Assembly: GCA_031399315.1 (NCBI GenBank)
Contig: JANNOS010000016.1
Span: 1 to 6,276 of the forward strand
Origin: Methylotenera_A sp031399315
Lineage (GTDB): Bacteria; Pseudomonadota; Gammaproteobacteria; Burkholderiales; Methylophilaceae
DNA: 6,276 nucleotides
Reading direction: 5' to 3'
The translations under genes were made by a program, and so were the position numbers. Shown piece by piece: positions 1 to 5,875 of this stretch. Below the pieces are notes generated by a model, which saw nothing but the letters and a program-made list of their open reading frames with translations, searched no databases and was not told where the DNA came from. The stretch's first letter is position 1. Each line of letters begins with the position of its first letter.

Positions 1-434
1 GCAATCAGCAAAATACAATCTGCCCCCATGGCACGTGCCTCATAGACTTGGTAAGCATCTATCATAAAATCTTTACGCAGCACGGGCAGACTGCAAGCTG
101 CACGTGCTTGTTTTAAGTATTCGGCCGAGCCTTGAAAATACTCAACATCAGTGAGTACTGACAAACACGCTGCACCGCCAGCCTCATAGCTTTTAGCAAT
201 TTCCGCAGGTTTGAAATCAGCACGAATCACACCCTTAGAAGGGCTGGCTTTTTTAATTTCAGCAATGACGGCAGCTTTACCGTTGGCAATTTTATTGCGG
301 ATGCTACCAACAAAATCACGCGCTGGTGATTGTTCACTCGCCAGTTTTTGTACCTGTTCTATACTTAACTTTGCTTTAGCGGCAGCCACTTCTATCGCTT
401 TAGTGGCTAAAATTTTATTTAAAATATCACTCAT
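1..434 (-). CDS. trpC: Indole-3-glycerol phosphate synthase, N-terminal part (cut by window edge)
   Basis: TrpC closes the indole ring, converting carboxyphenylaminodeoxyribulose 5-phosphate to indole-3-glycerol phosphate in the cytoplasm. The frame opens with MSDILNKILATKAIEVAAAK and gives 144 codons before the left edge, just over half of the usual ~265 residues. Visible family motifs are AEIKKASPSKG (residues 58-68, with the catalytic Glu59 and Lys61), SVLTDVEYFQGS (92-103) and LRKDFM (119-124, with the general-acid Lys121). The ATG at 434 overlaps the TGA of the upstream lipoprotein gene as ATGA, which fixes the start and suggests translational coupling. A GAGG about 12 nt upstream is a passable ribosome-binding site. 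There is no sign of fusion to trpF in the part seen, but the C-terminus is missing. Function is assigned with high confidence; only the 3' end is unknown. Confidence 0.96.
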   Translation of the reverse strand, partial: MSDILNKILATKAIEVAAAKAKLSIEQVQKLASEQSPARDFVGSIRNKIANGKAAVIAEIKKASPSKGVIRADFKPAEIAKSYEAGGAACLSVLTDVEYFQGSAEYLKQARAACSLPVLRKDFMIDAYQVYEARAMGADCILLI

Positions 435-913
435 TGATAAACGATGCCTCGATGCAAAATATAGCCGCCACGGTGTCCGCCATTTGGGTCTTTGTGCGTC
501 CAATGCACCACGCCGCCTTTTGGGTTGTAAACATATTCGCCATGAAATTCCACTTTATCTCCAATTGCAATATCGCTTATGCGTGGTGCTAAATCGATAT
601 TGTGCGCAAAAAGCAAGGTGATGCTATCTGACACTATTACCAAGAATTTTTGGTGGCGAGCGCCTTTATTATCGTCTTTAAGTATCTTTACCACTGTGCC
701 AATGTCAGAAATCGCCACATCTCGTGCTTTTTGTGCGTAAAGCTTAGCCGCACTTTCTGCCCGCACAGATTCTTCACTCAGCGGCTTATCTATATTGCCA
801 CCAGTAACCATACGCTTGGCATCAAGCGCGTTTGAATCTTTTGCTTTTGGTGGTTCTTCCTGAAAGCAAGCACTTACAAACAACACAAAAAACAAGATAA
901 TTACTTGTTTCAT
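431..913 (-). CDS. Small DUF3465-type lipoprotein inside the trp operon
   Basis: This is a predicted secreted lipoprotein of about 160 residues with unknown function. From the ATG at 913 it begins MKQVIILFFVLFVSAC, a short positively charged and hydrophobic signal ending in a lipobox (VSAC). The residue after the Cys is Phe rather than Asp, which by the usual rule points to the outer membrane. A low-complexity linker (roughly residues 18-60) leads to a C-terminal domain that I recognise as DUF3465: GTVVKILKDDNKGARHQKF, then LLFAHNIDLAPRI, GDKVEFHGEY, NPKGGVVHWTHKDP and a GGHRGGY tail. Several His residues are conserved in that family. An in-frame GTG at 916 would add one Met and overlap the trpD stop as GTGA. 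The ATG overlaps it as TGATG, and I prefer the ATG. The 3' end overlaps trpC by 4 bp. The gene is clearly coding and co-transcribed, but has no known tie to tryptophan synthesis. Confidence 0.9.
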   Translation of the reverse strand: MKQVIILFFVLFVSACFQEEPPKAKDSNALDAKRMVTGGNIDKPLSEESVRAESAAKLYAQKARDVAISDIGTVVKILKDDNKGARHQKFLVIVSDSITLLFAHNIDLAPRISDIAIGDKVEFHGEYVYNPKGGVVHWTHKDPNGGHRGGYILHRGIVYQ

Positions 914-1947
914 CACATATCTTTTGCTGACATGGCTTTTAATGCTTCTAATTTAGCCAAGGCTTGGCCGTTATCTATGACTTTAGCGGCATGCTCAATA
1001 CCCTCATGGATACTGGCCTGCAGGCCTGCCGTATAAATAGCTGCGCCTGCATTTAAAAGCACAATATCGCGCGCGGCTTGGTTTTTGCAGTTAGCTTCAC
1101 CGCTTAACACATCTAGAATCATAGCTTTGGATTGTTCGGCATTTTCAACGCGAATAGTTTTTAAATCATGCAAAGGTAAGCCAAACTGTGCTGGGTTGAG
1201 TGTGTATTCGCTAATTTTCCCCTCTTTTAATTCGGCAACAAGCGTATCGCCCGTAAACGAAATTTCATCCATACCATCTGCGCCGTGTACCACCAGCACA
1301 TGCTCAGAACCCAGTTTTTGCAATACTTGTGCGAGTTTACCCGTTAAGTTTTTATCAAACACACCCATCACTTGCCGTTTTGCTGAAGCAGGATTGGTGA
1401 GCGGCCCCAACAAATTAAAAATAGTGCGTACGCCTAGCTCGCGACGCACCGGCGCGGCGTGTTTCATCGCACTGTGATGATTAGGCGCAAACATAAAACC
1501 AATGCCGATTTCATCCACACATTTTGCCACTTGGTCTGGTGTTAAGTTCACGTTTACACCAAGCGCCTCTAATACATCCGCACTGCCGCAAGTGCTTGAA
1601 ACAGAGCGCCCGCCGTGCTTGGCAACTTTTGCGCCTGCTGCAGCCGCAATAAAGGCAGAAACGGTAGATACATTAAAGGTTTGTATGCCATCGCCGCCCG
1701 TGCCGCAAGTGTCAATTAAATGCGTTCTGTCTGCGATTTCTACTTTGGTAGAAAGCTGACGCATCACAGTGGCAGCGGCAGAAATTTCATCCACGCTTTC
1801 GCCCTTAGCGCGCAATGCAATCACAAAACCCGCAATTTGTGCAGGCGTGAGCTCGCCTCCCATGACTTGCTGCATAACTGCAAGCATGTCAGCATGGTTT
1901 AAATCTTGGCCAGCCAAAATCTGCTCTAAGGCTTGTTTAAAAAGCAC
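913..1947 (-). CDS. trpD: Anthranilate phosphoribosyltransferase
   Basis: TrpD joins anthranilate to PRPP to give phosphoribosylanthranilate, the second committed step of tryptophan synthesis. The 344 residues match the family length. An N-terminal helical segment (about 1-70) precedes the PRPP loop CGTGGDGIQTFNVST (81-95), the KHGGRSVSSTCGSADVLEALG segment (110-130), the anthranilate-side PVRRELGVRTIFNLLGPLTNP (166-186) and the metal-binding DE pair in GMDEIS (225-230). Two departures from the common form KHGNRxxSSKSGSAD are visible: Gly113 replaces Asn, and Thr119-Cys120 replaces Lys-Ser. The start is a GTG at 1947 directly abutting the trpG stop TAG, with no gap. No good ribosome-binding site precedes it, so expression probably depends on ribosomes finishing trpG. 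The next in-frame Met is residue 21, inside the conserved N-terminal domain, which supports the GTG. The gene is separate from trpG, unlike the fused enterobacterial gene. Confidence 0.97.
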   Translation of the reverse strand: MLFKQALEQILAGQDLNHADMLAVMQQVMGGELTPAQIAGFVIALRAKGESVDEISAAATVMRQLSTKVEIADRTHLIDTCGTGGDGIQTFNVSTVSAFIAAAAGAKVAKHGGRSVSSTCGSADVLEALGVNVNLTPDQVAKCVDEIGIGFMFAPNHHSAMKHAAPVRRELGVRTIFNLLGPLTNPASAKRQVMGVFDKNLTGKLAQVLQKLGSEHVLVVHGADGMDEISFTGDTLVAELKEGKISEYTLNPAQFGLPLHDLKTIRVENAEQSKAMILDVLSGEANCKNQAARDIVLLNAGAAIYTAGLQASIHEGIEHAAKVIDNGQALAKLEALKAMSAKDM

Positions 1948-2514
1948 CTAATAGGCTTTCAAAAAATTGTTGAGTAGATCATGTCCATGCTCAGTCAAGA
2001 TGGATTCTGGGTGAAACTGCACACCTTCTACCGCTAAGGTTTTATGTTTCACGCCCATAATCTCACCATCATCCGTCCACGCCGTAATCTCTAGGCAATC
2101 AGGTATGGTTTCACGCTCTATCACTAATGAGTGGTAGCGCGTCGCGGTGTATGGGTTTGGCAAATCCTTAAACACGCCTTTGCTAGTATGGTGTATGAGC
2201 GATGTTTTGCCATGCATGAGCGTTTTGGCTTTGATAATGTGACCACCAAACGCTTGGCCGATACTTTGATGACCCAAACAAACGCCAAGCAGTGGAATTT
2301 TTCCTGCAAATTCGTGAATAAGCGCCAAGCTAATACCCGCCTCATTCGGCGTACATGGGCCAGGTGAAATCACTATTTTTTCTGGCTTAAGCTCACGAAT
2401 TTTATCTAGGCTTATCTCATCATTTCGATAAACCTGCACATCTTGCCCAAGCTCGCCCAAATATTGCACGAGGTTATAAGTAAAAGAGTCGTAATTATCT
2501 AGCATAAGTAACAT
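1948..2514 (-). CDS. trpG: Anthranilate synthase glutamine amidotransferase subunit
   Basis: TrpG hydrolyses glutamine and passes ammonia to TrpE for anthranilate synthesis. The 188-residue protein is a stand-alone class I glutamine amidotransferase. It shows the opening LLMLDNYDSFTYNLVQYL, the oxyanion loop SPGPCTP (50-56), the nucleophile in GVCLGHQ (Cys79) and the rest of the triad in VQFHPES (His168, Glu170). LMHGKTS (99-105) is the segment typical of TrpG/PabA. In bacteria with a single such subunit it can also serve aminodeoxychorismate synthase (PabB) in folate synthesis. That is possible here but cannot be judged from one window. The ATG at 2514 overlaps the trpE stop as TAATG, so the two subunits are probably made in matched amounts by coupling. 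Starting at the Met at residue 4 would also keep the core, but the overlap favours the first ATG. Confidence 0.96.
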   Translation of the reverse strand: MLLMLDNYDSFTYNLVQYLGELGQDVQVYRNDEISLDKIRELKPEKIVISPGPCTPNEAGISLALIHEFAGKIPLLGVCLGHQSIGQAFGGHIIKAKTLMHGKTSLIHHTSKGVFKDLPNPYTATRYHSLVIERETIPDCLEITAWTDDGEIMGVKHKTLAVEGVQFHPESILTEHGHDLLNNFLKAY

Positions 2515-4019
2515 TATTTTGCTCCCTTACTATCAAGATTTTTATTATCAAGCCCAGCTTGCACCAGCTCGGCCGCACGTATCACTGCTTTAGCTTTATT
2601 TTGGGTTTCTTCCCATTCAGATTGCGGCACAGAATCCGCCACAATACCAGCACCCGCTTGCACGTAGAGTTTTTTGTTTTTAATCACAGCGGTTCTTATG
2701 GCGATGGCCACATCCATATCGCCGTCAAAACCCAAGTAACCCACTGCACCCGCGTAAATACCGCGCTTAGTTGGTTCTAATTCGTCGATGATTTCCATCG
2801 CACGTACTTTAGGTGCGCCAGAAACTGTACCTGCAGGAAAAGTCGCTTTCAACACATCAATCGCATCTAGTCCTGGTTTGAGTTTGCCTTCTACATTGCT
2901 GACGATATGCATCACGTGCGAGTAGCGCTCTATCATCATGTTATCTGTCACTTTAACAGAACCAGTAGTTGCCACACGGCCAACATCATTGCGGCCTAAA
3001 TCCATCAATTGCACATGTTCTGCGCGCTCTTTTGGGTCGGCTAATAATTCATCTGCTAGCGCTAAATCTTGCTCGCGCGTTTTGCCTCTTGGCCTTGTGC
3101 CCGCGATTGGGCGAGAAGTCACTGTGCCTTCATCTAAGCGCACTAAAATTTCTGGTGACGCGCCCACCACATGATGATCACCCATATCGTAATAAAACAT
3201 ATACGGCGATGGATTTAAGCTGCGAAGCGCACGGTAAAGACTCAAGGGAGGCGCATCAAAATCTTGTGACATGCGTTGCGATAACACCACCTGCATGATG
3301 TCGCCCTCTAAAATATAAGCTTGCGCTTTTTTGACGGCAGCCTTGAAATTCTCTTCGCCAAACTCAGACACTGCTTGTGATTTTGGCATCGGCAAAGATT
3401 CTGGAATCTCTACTGTCGTTCGTAATTTTGCCACTAAATCATTTAAGCGATTACGTGCGTTTGCATAAGCATTAGTATCAATTGGATCGGCATAAACAAT
3501 AAAATAAAGCTTGCCGCTTAAGTTATCTACCACCGCAATTTCTTCTGAAACCATCAGTAGCACATCAGGCGTACCTATTGCGTCAGGCTTTTGTGTGTTA
3601 GCTAATCGTTTTTCGATATAACGGATGGTTTCATAGCCAAAATAACCTGCCAAACCACCTGTAAAGCGGGGCAAGCCTTCGTAAGGTGGGGTTTTAAAAC
3701 GCGCTTGAAATTGTTTTACAAAGTCTAGTGCGTTGGTGTTTTCGTGCGTTTCTAACACTTTGTCATCTTGAACGACTTCAACTTTGAAGCCATTGGCGAC
3801 AATGCGTGTTTTTGCGGGCAAACCAATAATGGAATAACGCCCAAAACGCTCGCCACCTTGTACACTTTCGAGCAAGTATGAAAATGGCGCGTTGGCAAGT
3901 TTGAGGTAGAGTGAAAGCGGTGTATCGAGGTCTGCAAACGTCTCTAACACCAAGGGAATGCGGTTATAGCCTTGTGCGGCTAGCGCATTAAATTCAGTTT
4001 GGTTAATTGTTGTAAACAT
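2514..4019 (-). CDS. trpE: Anthranilate synthase component I
   Basis: TrpE converts chorismate, with ammonia from TrpG, to anthranilate and pyruvate; it is the entry point and usual feedback target of the pathway. The 501 residues fit the family. The N-terminal domain (about 1-200) carries LLESVQGGERFGRYS (49-63). The chorismate-binding domain (about 220-490) carries GDIMQVVLSQR (239-249), NPSPYMFY (269-276), PIAGTRPRG (304-312), LMDLGRNDVGRV (338-349), FPAGTVSGAPK (394-404) and QAGAGIVADS (454-463). The LLES and NPSPYM motifs form the tryptophan-inhibition site in characterised TrpE proteins and look intact, so feedback inhibition is expected. The start is the ATG at 4019; no other Met occurs until residue 155. 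A ribosome-binding site AGGA lies 12 nt upstream. The 5' flank contains a Trp-codon leader peptide and hairpins, so expression is probably also controlled by tryptophan supply. TrpE is preferred over PabB because of length, motifs and neighbours. Confidence 0.97.
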   Translation of the reverse strand: MFTTINQTEFNALAAQGYNRIPLVLETFADLDTPLSLYLKLANAPFSYLLESVQGGERFGRYSIIGLPAKTRIVANGFKVEVVQDDKVLETHENTNALDFVKQFQARFKTPPYEGLPRFTGGLAGYFGYETIRYIEKRLANTQKPDAIGTPDVLLMVSEEIAVVDNLSGKLYFIVYADPIDTNAYANARNRLNDLVAKLRTTVEIPESLPMPKSQAVSEFGEENFKAAVKKAQAYILEGDIMQVVLSQRMSQDFDAPPLSLYRALRSLNPSPYMFYYDMGDHHVVGASPEILVRLDEGTVTSRPIAGTRPRGKTREQDLALADELLADPKERAEHVQLMDLGRNDVGRVATTGSVKVTDNMMIERYSHVMHIVSNVEGKLKPGLDAIDVLKATFPAGTVSGAPKVRAMEIIDELEPTKRGIYAGAVGYLGFDGDMDVAIAIRTAVIKNKKLYVQAGAGIVADSVPQSEWEETQNKAKAVIRAAELVQAGLDNKNLDSKGAK

Positions 4020-4029
4020 AATATAAAAA

Positions 4030-4035
4030 TTTCCT
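4030..4035 (-). promoter_or_regulatory. trpE ribosome-binding site
   Basis: AGGAAA on the minus strand, with the AGGA core 12 nt before the trpE ATG, is slightly far but is the only candidate. It sits in TTAGGAAA (4037-4030), a near copy of TTAGAAAA a few bases upstream (4048-4041). Both are complementary to TTTTCTAA inside the leader peptide gene (4142-4135), so this site could be masked by RNA pairing. Confidence 0.6.
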
Positions 4036-4147
4036 AATCATTTTCTAAATAGTCGGGGCAGCTTTTTTGCCGCCCATGTTAACTTGCCTCATAAAGGCAA
4101 GCGCACGTCTAGCTTCGCCAAGAAAGGCGCCAACTTAGAAAATCATT
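4036..4147 (-). promoter_or_regulatory. Structured trp leader RNA, candidate attenuator
   Basis: On the trp mRNA this stretch folds into alternatives that I traced by hand. Segment B GGCGAAGC (4119-4112, covering the second leader Trp codon) pairs with segment C GCTTGCC (4102-4096), 7 bp with one bulge. Segment C instead pairs with segment D AGGCAAG (4089-4083) as a 7-bp stem with a 5-nt loop. The two are mutually exclusive, the hallmark of ribosome-controlled attenuation. A third hairpin, GGGCGGC (4075-4069) with GCTGCCC (4062-4056) and an A6 loop, follows. The whole is enclosed by AATGATTTTCTAA (4147-4135) facing TTAGAAAATGATT (4048-4036), 12 of 13 paired, which ends next to the trpE ribosome-binding site. 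No U-tract follows any hairpin, so a classical terminator is not evident. Folding energies were not computed. Confidence 0.6.
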
Positions 4148-4162
4148 GTTTAGAGAAATCAT
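4109..4162 (-). CDS. trpL: trp operon leader peptide with two Trp codons
   Basis: An ATG at 4162 opens a 17-codon frame, MISLNNDFLSWRLSWRS, ending in TAG at 4111-4109, about 90 nt before trpE. Codons 11 and 15 are TGG (4132-4130 and 4120-4118). Two Trp codons in 17, close to the stop and placed inside mutually exclusive hairpin arms just ahead of trpE, are what a leader peptide sensing charged tRNA-Trp should look like. A ribosome stalled at codon 11 or 15 would cover the upstream pairing segments and change the downstream fold. The ribosome-binding site is weak (only an AAAG-like stretch), which lowers confidence in translation. The peptide is not expected to have a function of its own. It is short and easily skipped by gene callers. 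The assignment rests on position and Trp codons, not on homology. Confidence 0.65.
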   Translation of the reverse strand: MISLNNDFLSWRLSWRS

Positions 4163-4208
4163 ATGTTTACTTTATTAAATATTAAGTACTTTTAATCTAT
4201 TAACACTA

Positions 4209-4892
4209 CTAATCTAGCAGTTCTATCAATTCAGTTAAATCATTAATGGTTGCATCCACTTGGCTTAAATCAATCGGCCTGCCTTGATTATAGCCGTAAG
4301 GTACGGTAACTACAAAACAACCCGCCGCCTGCGCTGCCGCAATATCAGTTGCAGAATCGCCCACCAGCATCGCCTCGTACTCAGGCACATCGAATTTTGC
4401 ACAAATGTGATGCAGTTGTATAGGGTCTGGCTTCTTTTTATGTAAAGTATCGCCAGAAACTACAATATCAAAAAAATCTGCCAAACCACTGGCTTTAAGT
4501 AATGGCAGCGTGAATTCTTCTGGCTTATTAGTCACACATGCAAGCTTTAGACCCTTATTCCATATAGCCTGCAAGCCATCTATTACACCATCATAGGGCT
4601 TGCTTTCTGTGGCATTTTTAGCATAATGCGAAAAAAATAAGGGTTCAGCTTGCGCAAATAGTTCTGCATCAGGCTCCACATTTTTTTGCCCCGTTAAACA
4701 ACACTTAATCAACACCACCGCGCCTTCGCCAATGTAACTCTCCACTTGGCTGTAAGGCAAAACTGGCAAATTTAAATCCGCCAGCATCCAATTTGCCGCA
4801 GTTGCGATTTCTGGCGCAGTATGCAAGAGCGTACCGTCAAGGTCTATCATCACAGCCTTAACTTTAAATTTTATCCCCTCAATGTGCGCCAA
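4209..4892 (-). CDS. gph: Phosphoglycolate phosphatase-like HAD hydrolase
   Basis: This is a HAD-superfamily phosphatase of 227 residues, the size of Gph, which removes phosphate from 2-phosphoglycolate (a DNA-repair and oxygenase by-product). Motif I is DLDGTL (17-22, nucleophile Asp17 and acid Asp19), motif II is VTNK (120-123), the conserved Lys154 is in KKKPDP, and motif IV is VGDSATD (177-183). Residues about 25-95 form the small alpha-helical cap typical of the Gph branch. The start is a TTG at 4892: a strong ribosome-binding site AAGGTGAT lies 6 nt upstream, and it leaves a normal 16-residue lead-in before motif I. A GTG at codon 14 is the only near alternative and has no such site. 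The place between rpe and trpE is common in proteobacteria and supports Gph, but substrate specificity within HAD phosphatases cannot be proven from sequence. Confidence 0.88.
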   Translation of the reverse strand: MAHIEGIKFKVKAVMIDLDGTLLHTAPEIATAANWMLADLNLPVLPYSQVESYIGEGAVVLIKCCLTGQKNVEPDAELFAQAEPLFFSHYAKNATESKPYDGVIDGLQAIWNKGLKLACVTNKPEEFTLPLLKASGLADFFDIVVSGDTLHKKKPDPIQLHHICAKFDVPEYEAMLVGDSATDIAAAQAAGCFVVTVPYGYNQGRPIDLSQVDATINDLTELIELLD

Positions 4893-5027
4893 CTTAAAAT
4901 CACCTTAAAAATTAAATTATCTAAACAATACAATATGTTAGAAAAAAATAAGCGCGCGCATATGTATTATTATGTTAGCGATTATTTTTTGTGCGACAAC
5001 GCCGTATTGTGACGATAATTTAGTTTT
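4893..5027. other. AT-rich rpe-gph intergenic region
   Basis: This 135-bp spacer is very AT-rich. It holds a direct repeat TATGTTAG (4934-4941 and 4971-4978, 37 bp apart) and a 16-bp run of strictly alternating purine and pyrimidine (4952-4967, starting with four GC steps). GATAAT on the minus strand, about 4922-4917, resembles a -10 box for gph, but I find no matching -35. There is no convincing intrinsic terminator after rpe, so read-through into gph and trp is plausible. Confidence 0.4.
4899..4906 (-). promoter_or_regulatory. gph ribosome-binding site (decides TTG start)
   Basis: AAGGTGAT on the minus strand matches the 3' end of 16S rRNA over AGGTGAT and stands 6 nt before the TTG at 4892. 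It is the strongest ribosome-binding site in the window and the main reason for choosing the rare TTG start of gph. Confidence 0.75.
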
Positions 5028-5735
5028 TTAAACTGTCGCTAAAGACGCACGTATTTCAGATACAACAGTGTTGTAACGGTTTTTATCTGTATCCAGTCCT
5101 TTAGTGAAGATGGCATTGCCCGCCACAAACGTATCTGCACCAGCCTTGGCGATTTCAGCTATGTTCATCGCATTCACTCCGCCATCCACTTCTAGCCAAA
5201 TTTCGCGACCCGTTTCTTTAGTATAAGCATCAATTTTTGCACGTGCCAGACGTAGTTTGTTTAATGTTTCTGGAATAAATTTTTGACCGCCAAAACCAGG
5301 GTTCACAGACATTAACAATACCATATCCACTTTATCCATCACATGGTCAAGATAATGTAATGGCGTTGCAGGATTAAATACCAAGCCAGATTTACAACCC
5401 AAATCGCGCACCATGGCAAGACTGCGATCAATATGTTTTGAGGCCTCTGGGTGAAAAGTAATAATGTTCGCACCAGCTTTTGCAAAGTCAGGAATAATGC
5501 GGTCTACTGGCTCAACCATCAAATGTACGTCGATAATGCCGCCCACTCTACCAGCGATTTCACGAATTGATTCGCATACCAAAGGGCCGATTGTTAAGTT
5601 CGGTACATAATGGTTATCCATCACATCAAAATGGACTAAATCAGTGCCAGATGAAATCACATCATCAATCTCTTGGCCAAGTTTGGCGAAGTTGGCAGAT
5701 AAGATACTGGGGGCGATTCTAAAAGTTTTGCTCAT
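5028..5735 (-). CDS. rpe: Ribulose-phosphate 3-epimerase
   Basis: Rpe interconverts ribulose 5-phosphate and xylulose 5-phosphate in the cytoplasm (pentose phosphate pathway; in methylotrophs also the ribulose monophosphate cycle). The 235-residue TIM barrel shows IAPSILSANFAKLG (7-20), HFDVMDNHYVPNLTIGP (35-51), DVHLMVEP (69-76), MSVNPGFGGQ (142-151) and EVDGGV (182-187). His35, Asp37, His71 and Asp184 are the expected metal ligands, with the two Asp acting as acid/base. The ATG at 5735 has AGGA 9 nt upstream. The gene is followed by gph and the trp genes on the same strand, a conserved proteobacterial order in which rpe often leads the transcript. It is divergent from hemA. The family match is unambiguous over the full length. 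Confidence 0.97.
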   Translation of the reverse strand: MSKTFRIAPSILSANFAKLGQEIDDVISSGTDLVHFDVMDNHYVPNLTIGPLVCESIREIAGRVGGIIDVHLMVEPVDRIIPDFAKAGANIITFHPEASKHIDRSLAMVRDLGCKSGLVFNPATPLHYLDHVMDKVDMVLLMSVNPGFGGQKFIPETLNKLRLARAKIDAYTKETGREIWLEVDGGVNAMNIAEIAKAGADTFVAGNAIFTKGLDTDKNRYNTVVSEIRASLATV

Positions 5736-5744
5736 GGCTATAAT

Positions 5745-5748
5745 TCCT
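5745..5748 (-). promoter_or_regulatory. rpe ribosome-binding site
   Basis: AGGA on the minus strand, within ATAGGAATT, is 9 nt before the rpe ATG at 5735. The spacing is normal and supports that start. Confidence 0.6.
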
Positions 5749-5813
5749 ATTCCGTCATCTAAATTAATGGCTAAACCGTTATTTTAACGCGATTTTGCAT
5801 TTTTTAGATATGG

Positions 5814-5849
5814 TTCTTGCAATGCTTCTTGCTTAACTTCTTGCTTAAG
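5814..5849 (+). repeat. Three tandem 12-bp repeats upstream of hemA
   Basis: TTCTTGC recurs at 5814, 5826 and 5838, exactly 12 bp apart. The full units are TTCTTGCAATGC, TTCTTGCTTAAC and TTCTTGCTTAAG; units 2 and 3 share 11 of 12 bases, and unit 1 shares 8 with unit 2. The array ends 26 bp before the hemA ATG. It may be a regulator-binding array or simple slippage; sequence alone does not decide. Confidence 0.7.
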
Positions 5850-5875
5850 ATAGGCCAATCCTTCAAAATTACGCT

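Larger units (their letters stand above)
5736..5875. promoter_or_regulatory. Divergent rpe/hemA promoter region
   Basis: This 140-bp gap must hold the promoters of rpe (leftward) and hemA (rightward), since nothing else lies between their starts. TAAAAT on the minus strand (5786-5781) and TAAGAT on the plus strand (5846-5851) resemble -10 boxes, but neither has a good -35 at normal spacing, so I assign no exact promoter. A tandem 12-bp repeat (5814-5849) lies on the hemA side. Confidence 0.5.

Noticed and set aside
211..3298. Several open frames on the plus strand opposite trpC, trpD, trpG and trpE
   Set aside because: They are antisense to genes with complete family motifs, show no recognisable domains and lack ribosome-binding sites.
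4055..4075. GC-rich hairpin with an A6/T6 loop as an intrinsic terminator
   Set aside because: The homopolymer run is in the loop, not after the stem, and on neither strand does a T-tract follow the stem.
4045..4134. A 29-codon open frame on the minus strand overlapping the leader (reads ...ARRALAFMRQVNMGG...)
   Set aside because: It looks protein-like but has no usable start: the only Met codons are internal (4092 and 4077) and lack a ribosome-binding site. The overlapping frame with two Trp codons explains the region better.
4036..4147. Miniature inverted-repeat element with 13-bp terminal inverted repeats
   Set aside because: No target-site duplication flanks it, the right repeat lies within the leader peptide frame, and its placement relative to Trp codons and the trpE start fits a regulatory leader better. 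Finding copies elsewhere in the genome would reopen this.
4938..4962. GCGCGCGC followed by a T-run on the minus strand as a terminator of rpe
   Set aside because: The GC repeat is too short to fold into a hairpin with a loop of at least three bases and a stable stem.
4821..5012. Plus-strand open frame of 63 codons across the gph start and the rpe-gph gap
   Set aside because: It begins inside gph in antisense and continues through AT-rich spacer; its composition is not protein-like.
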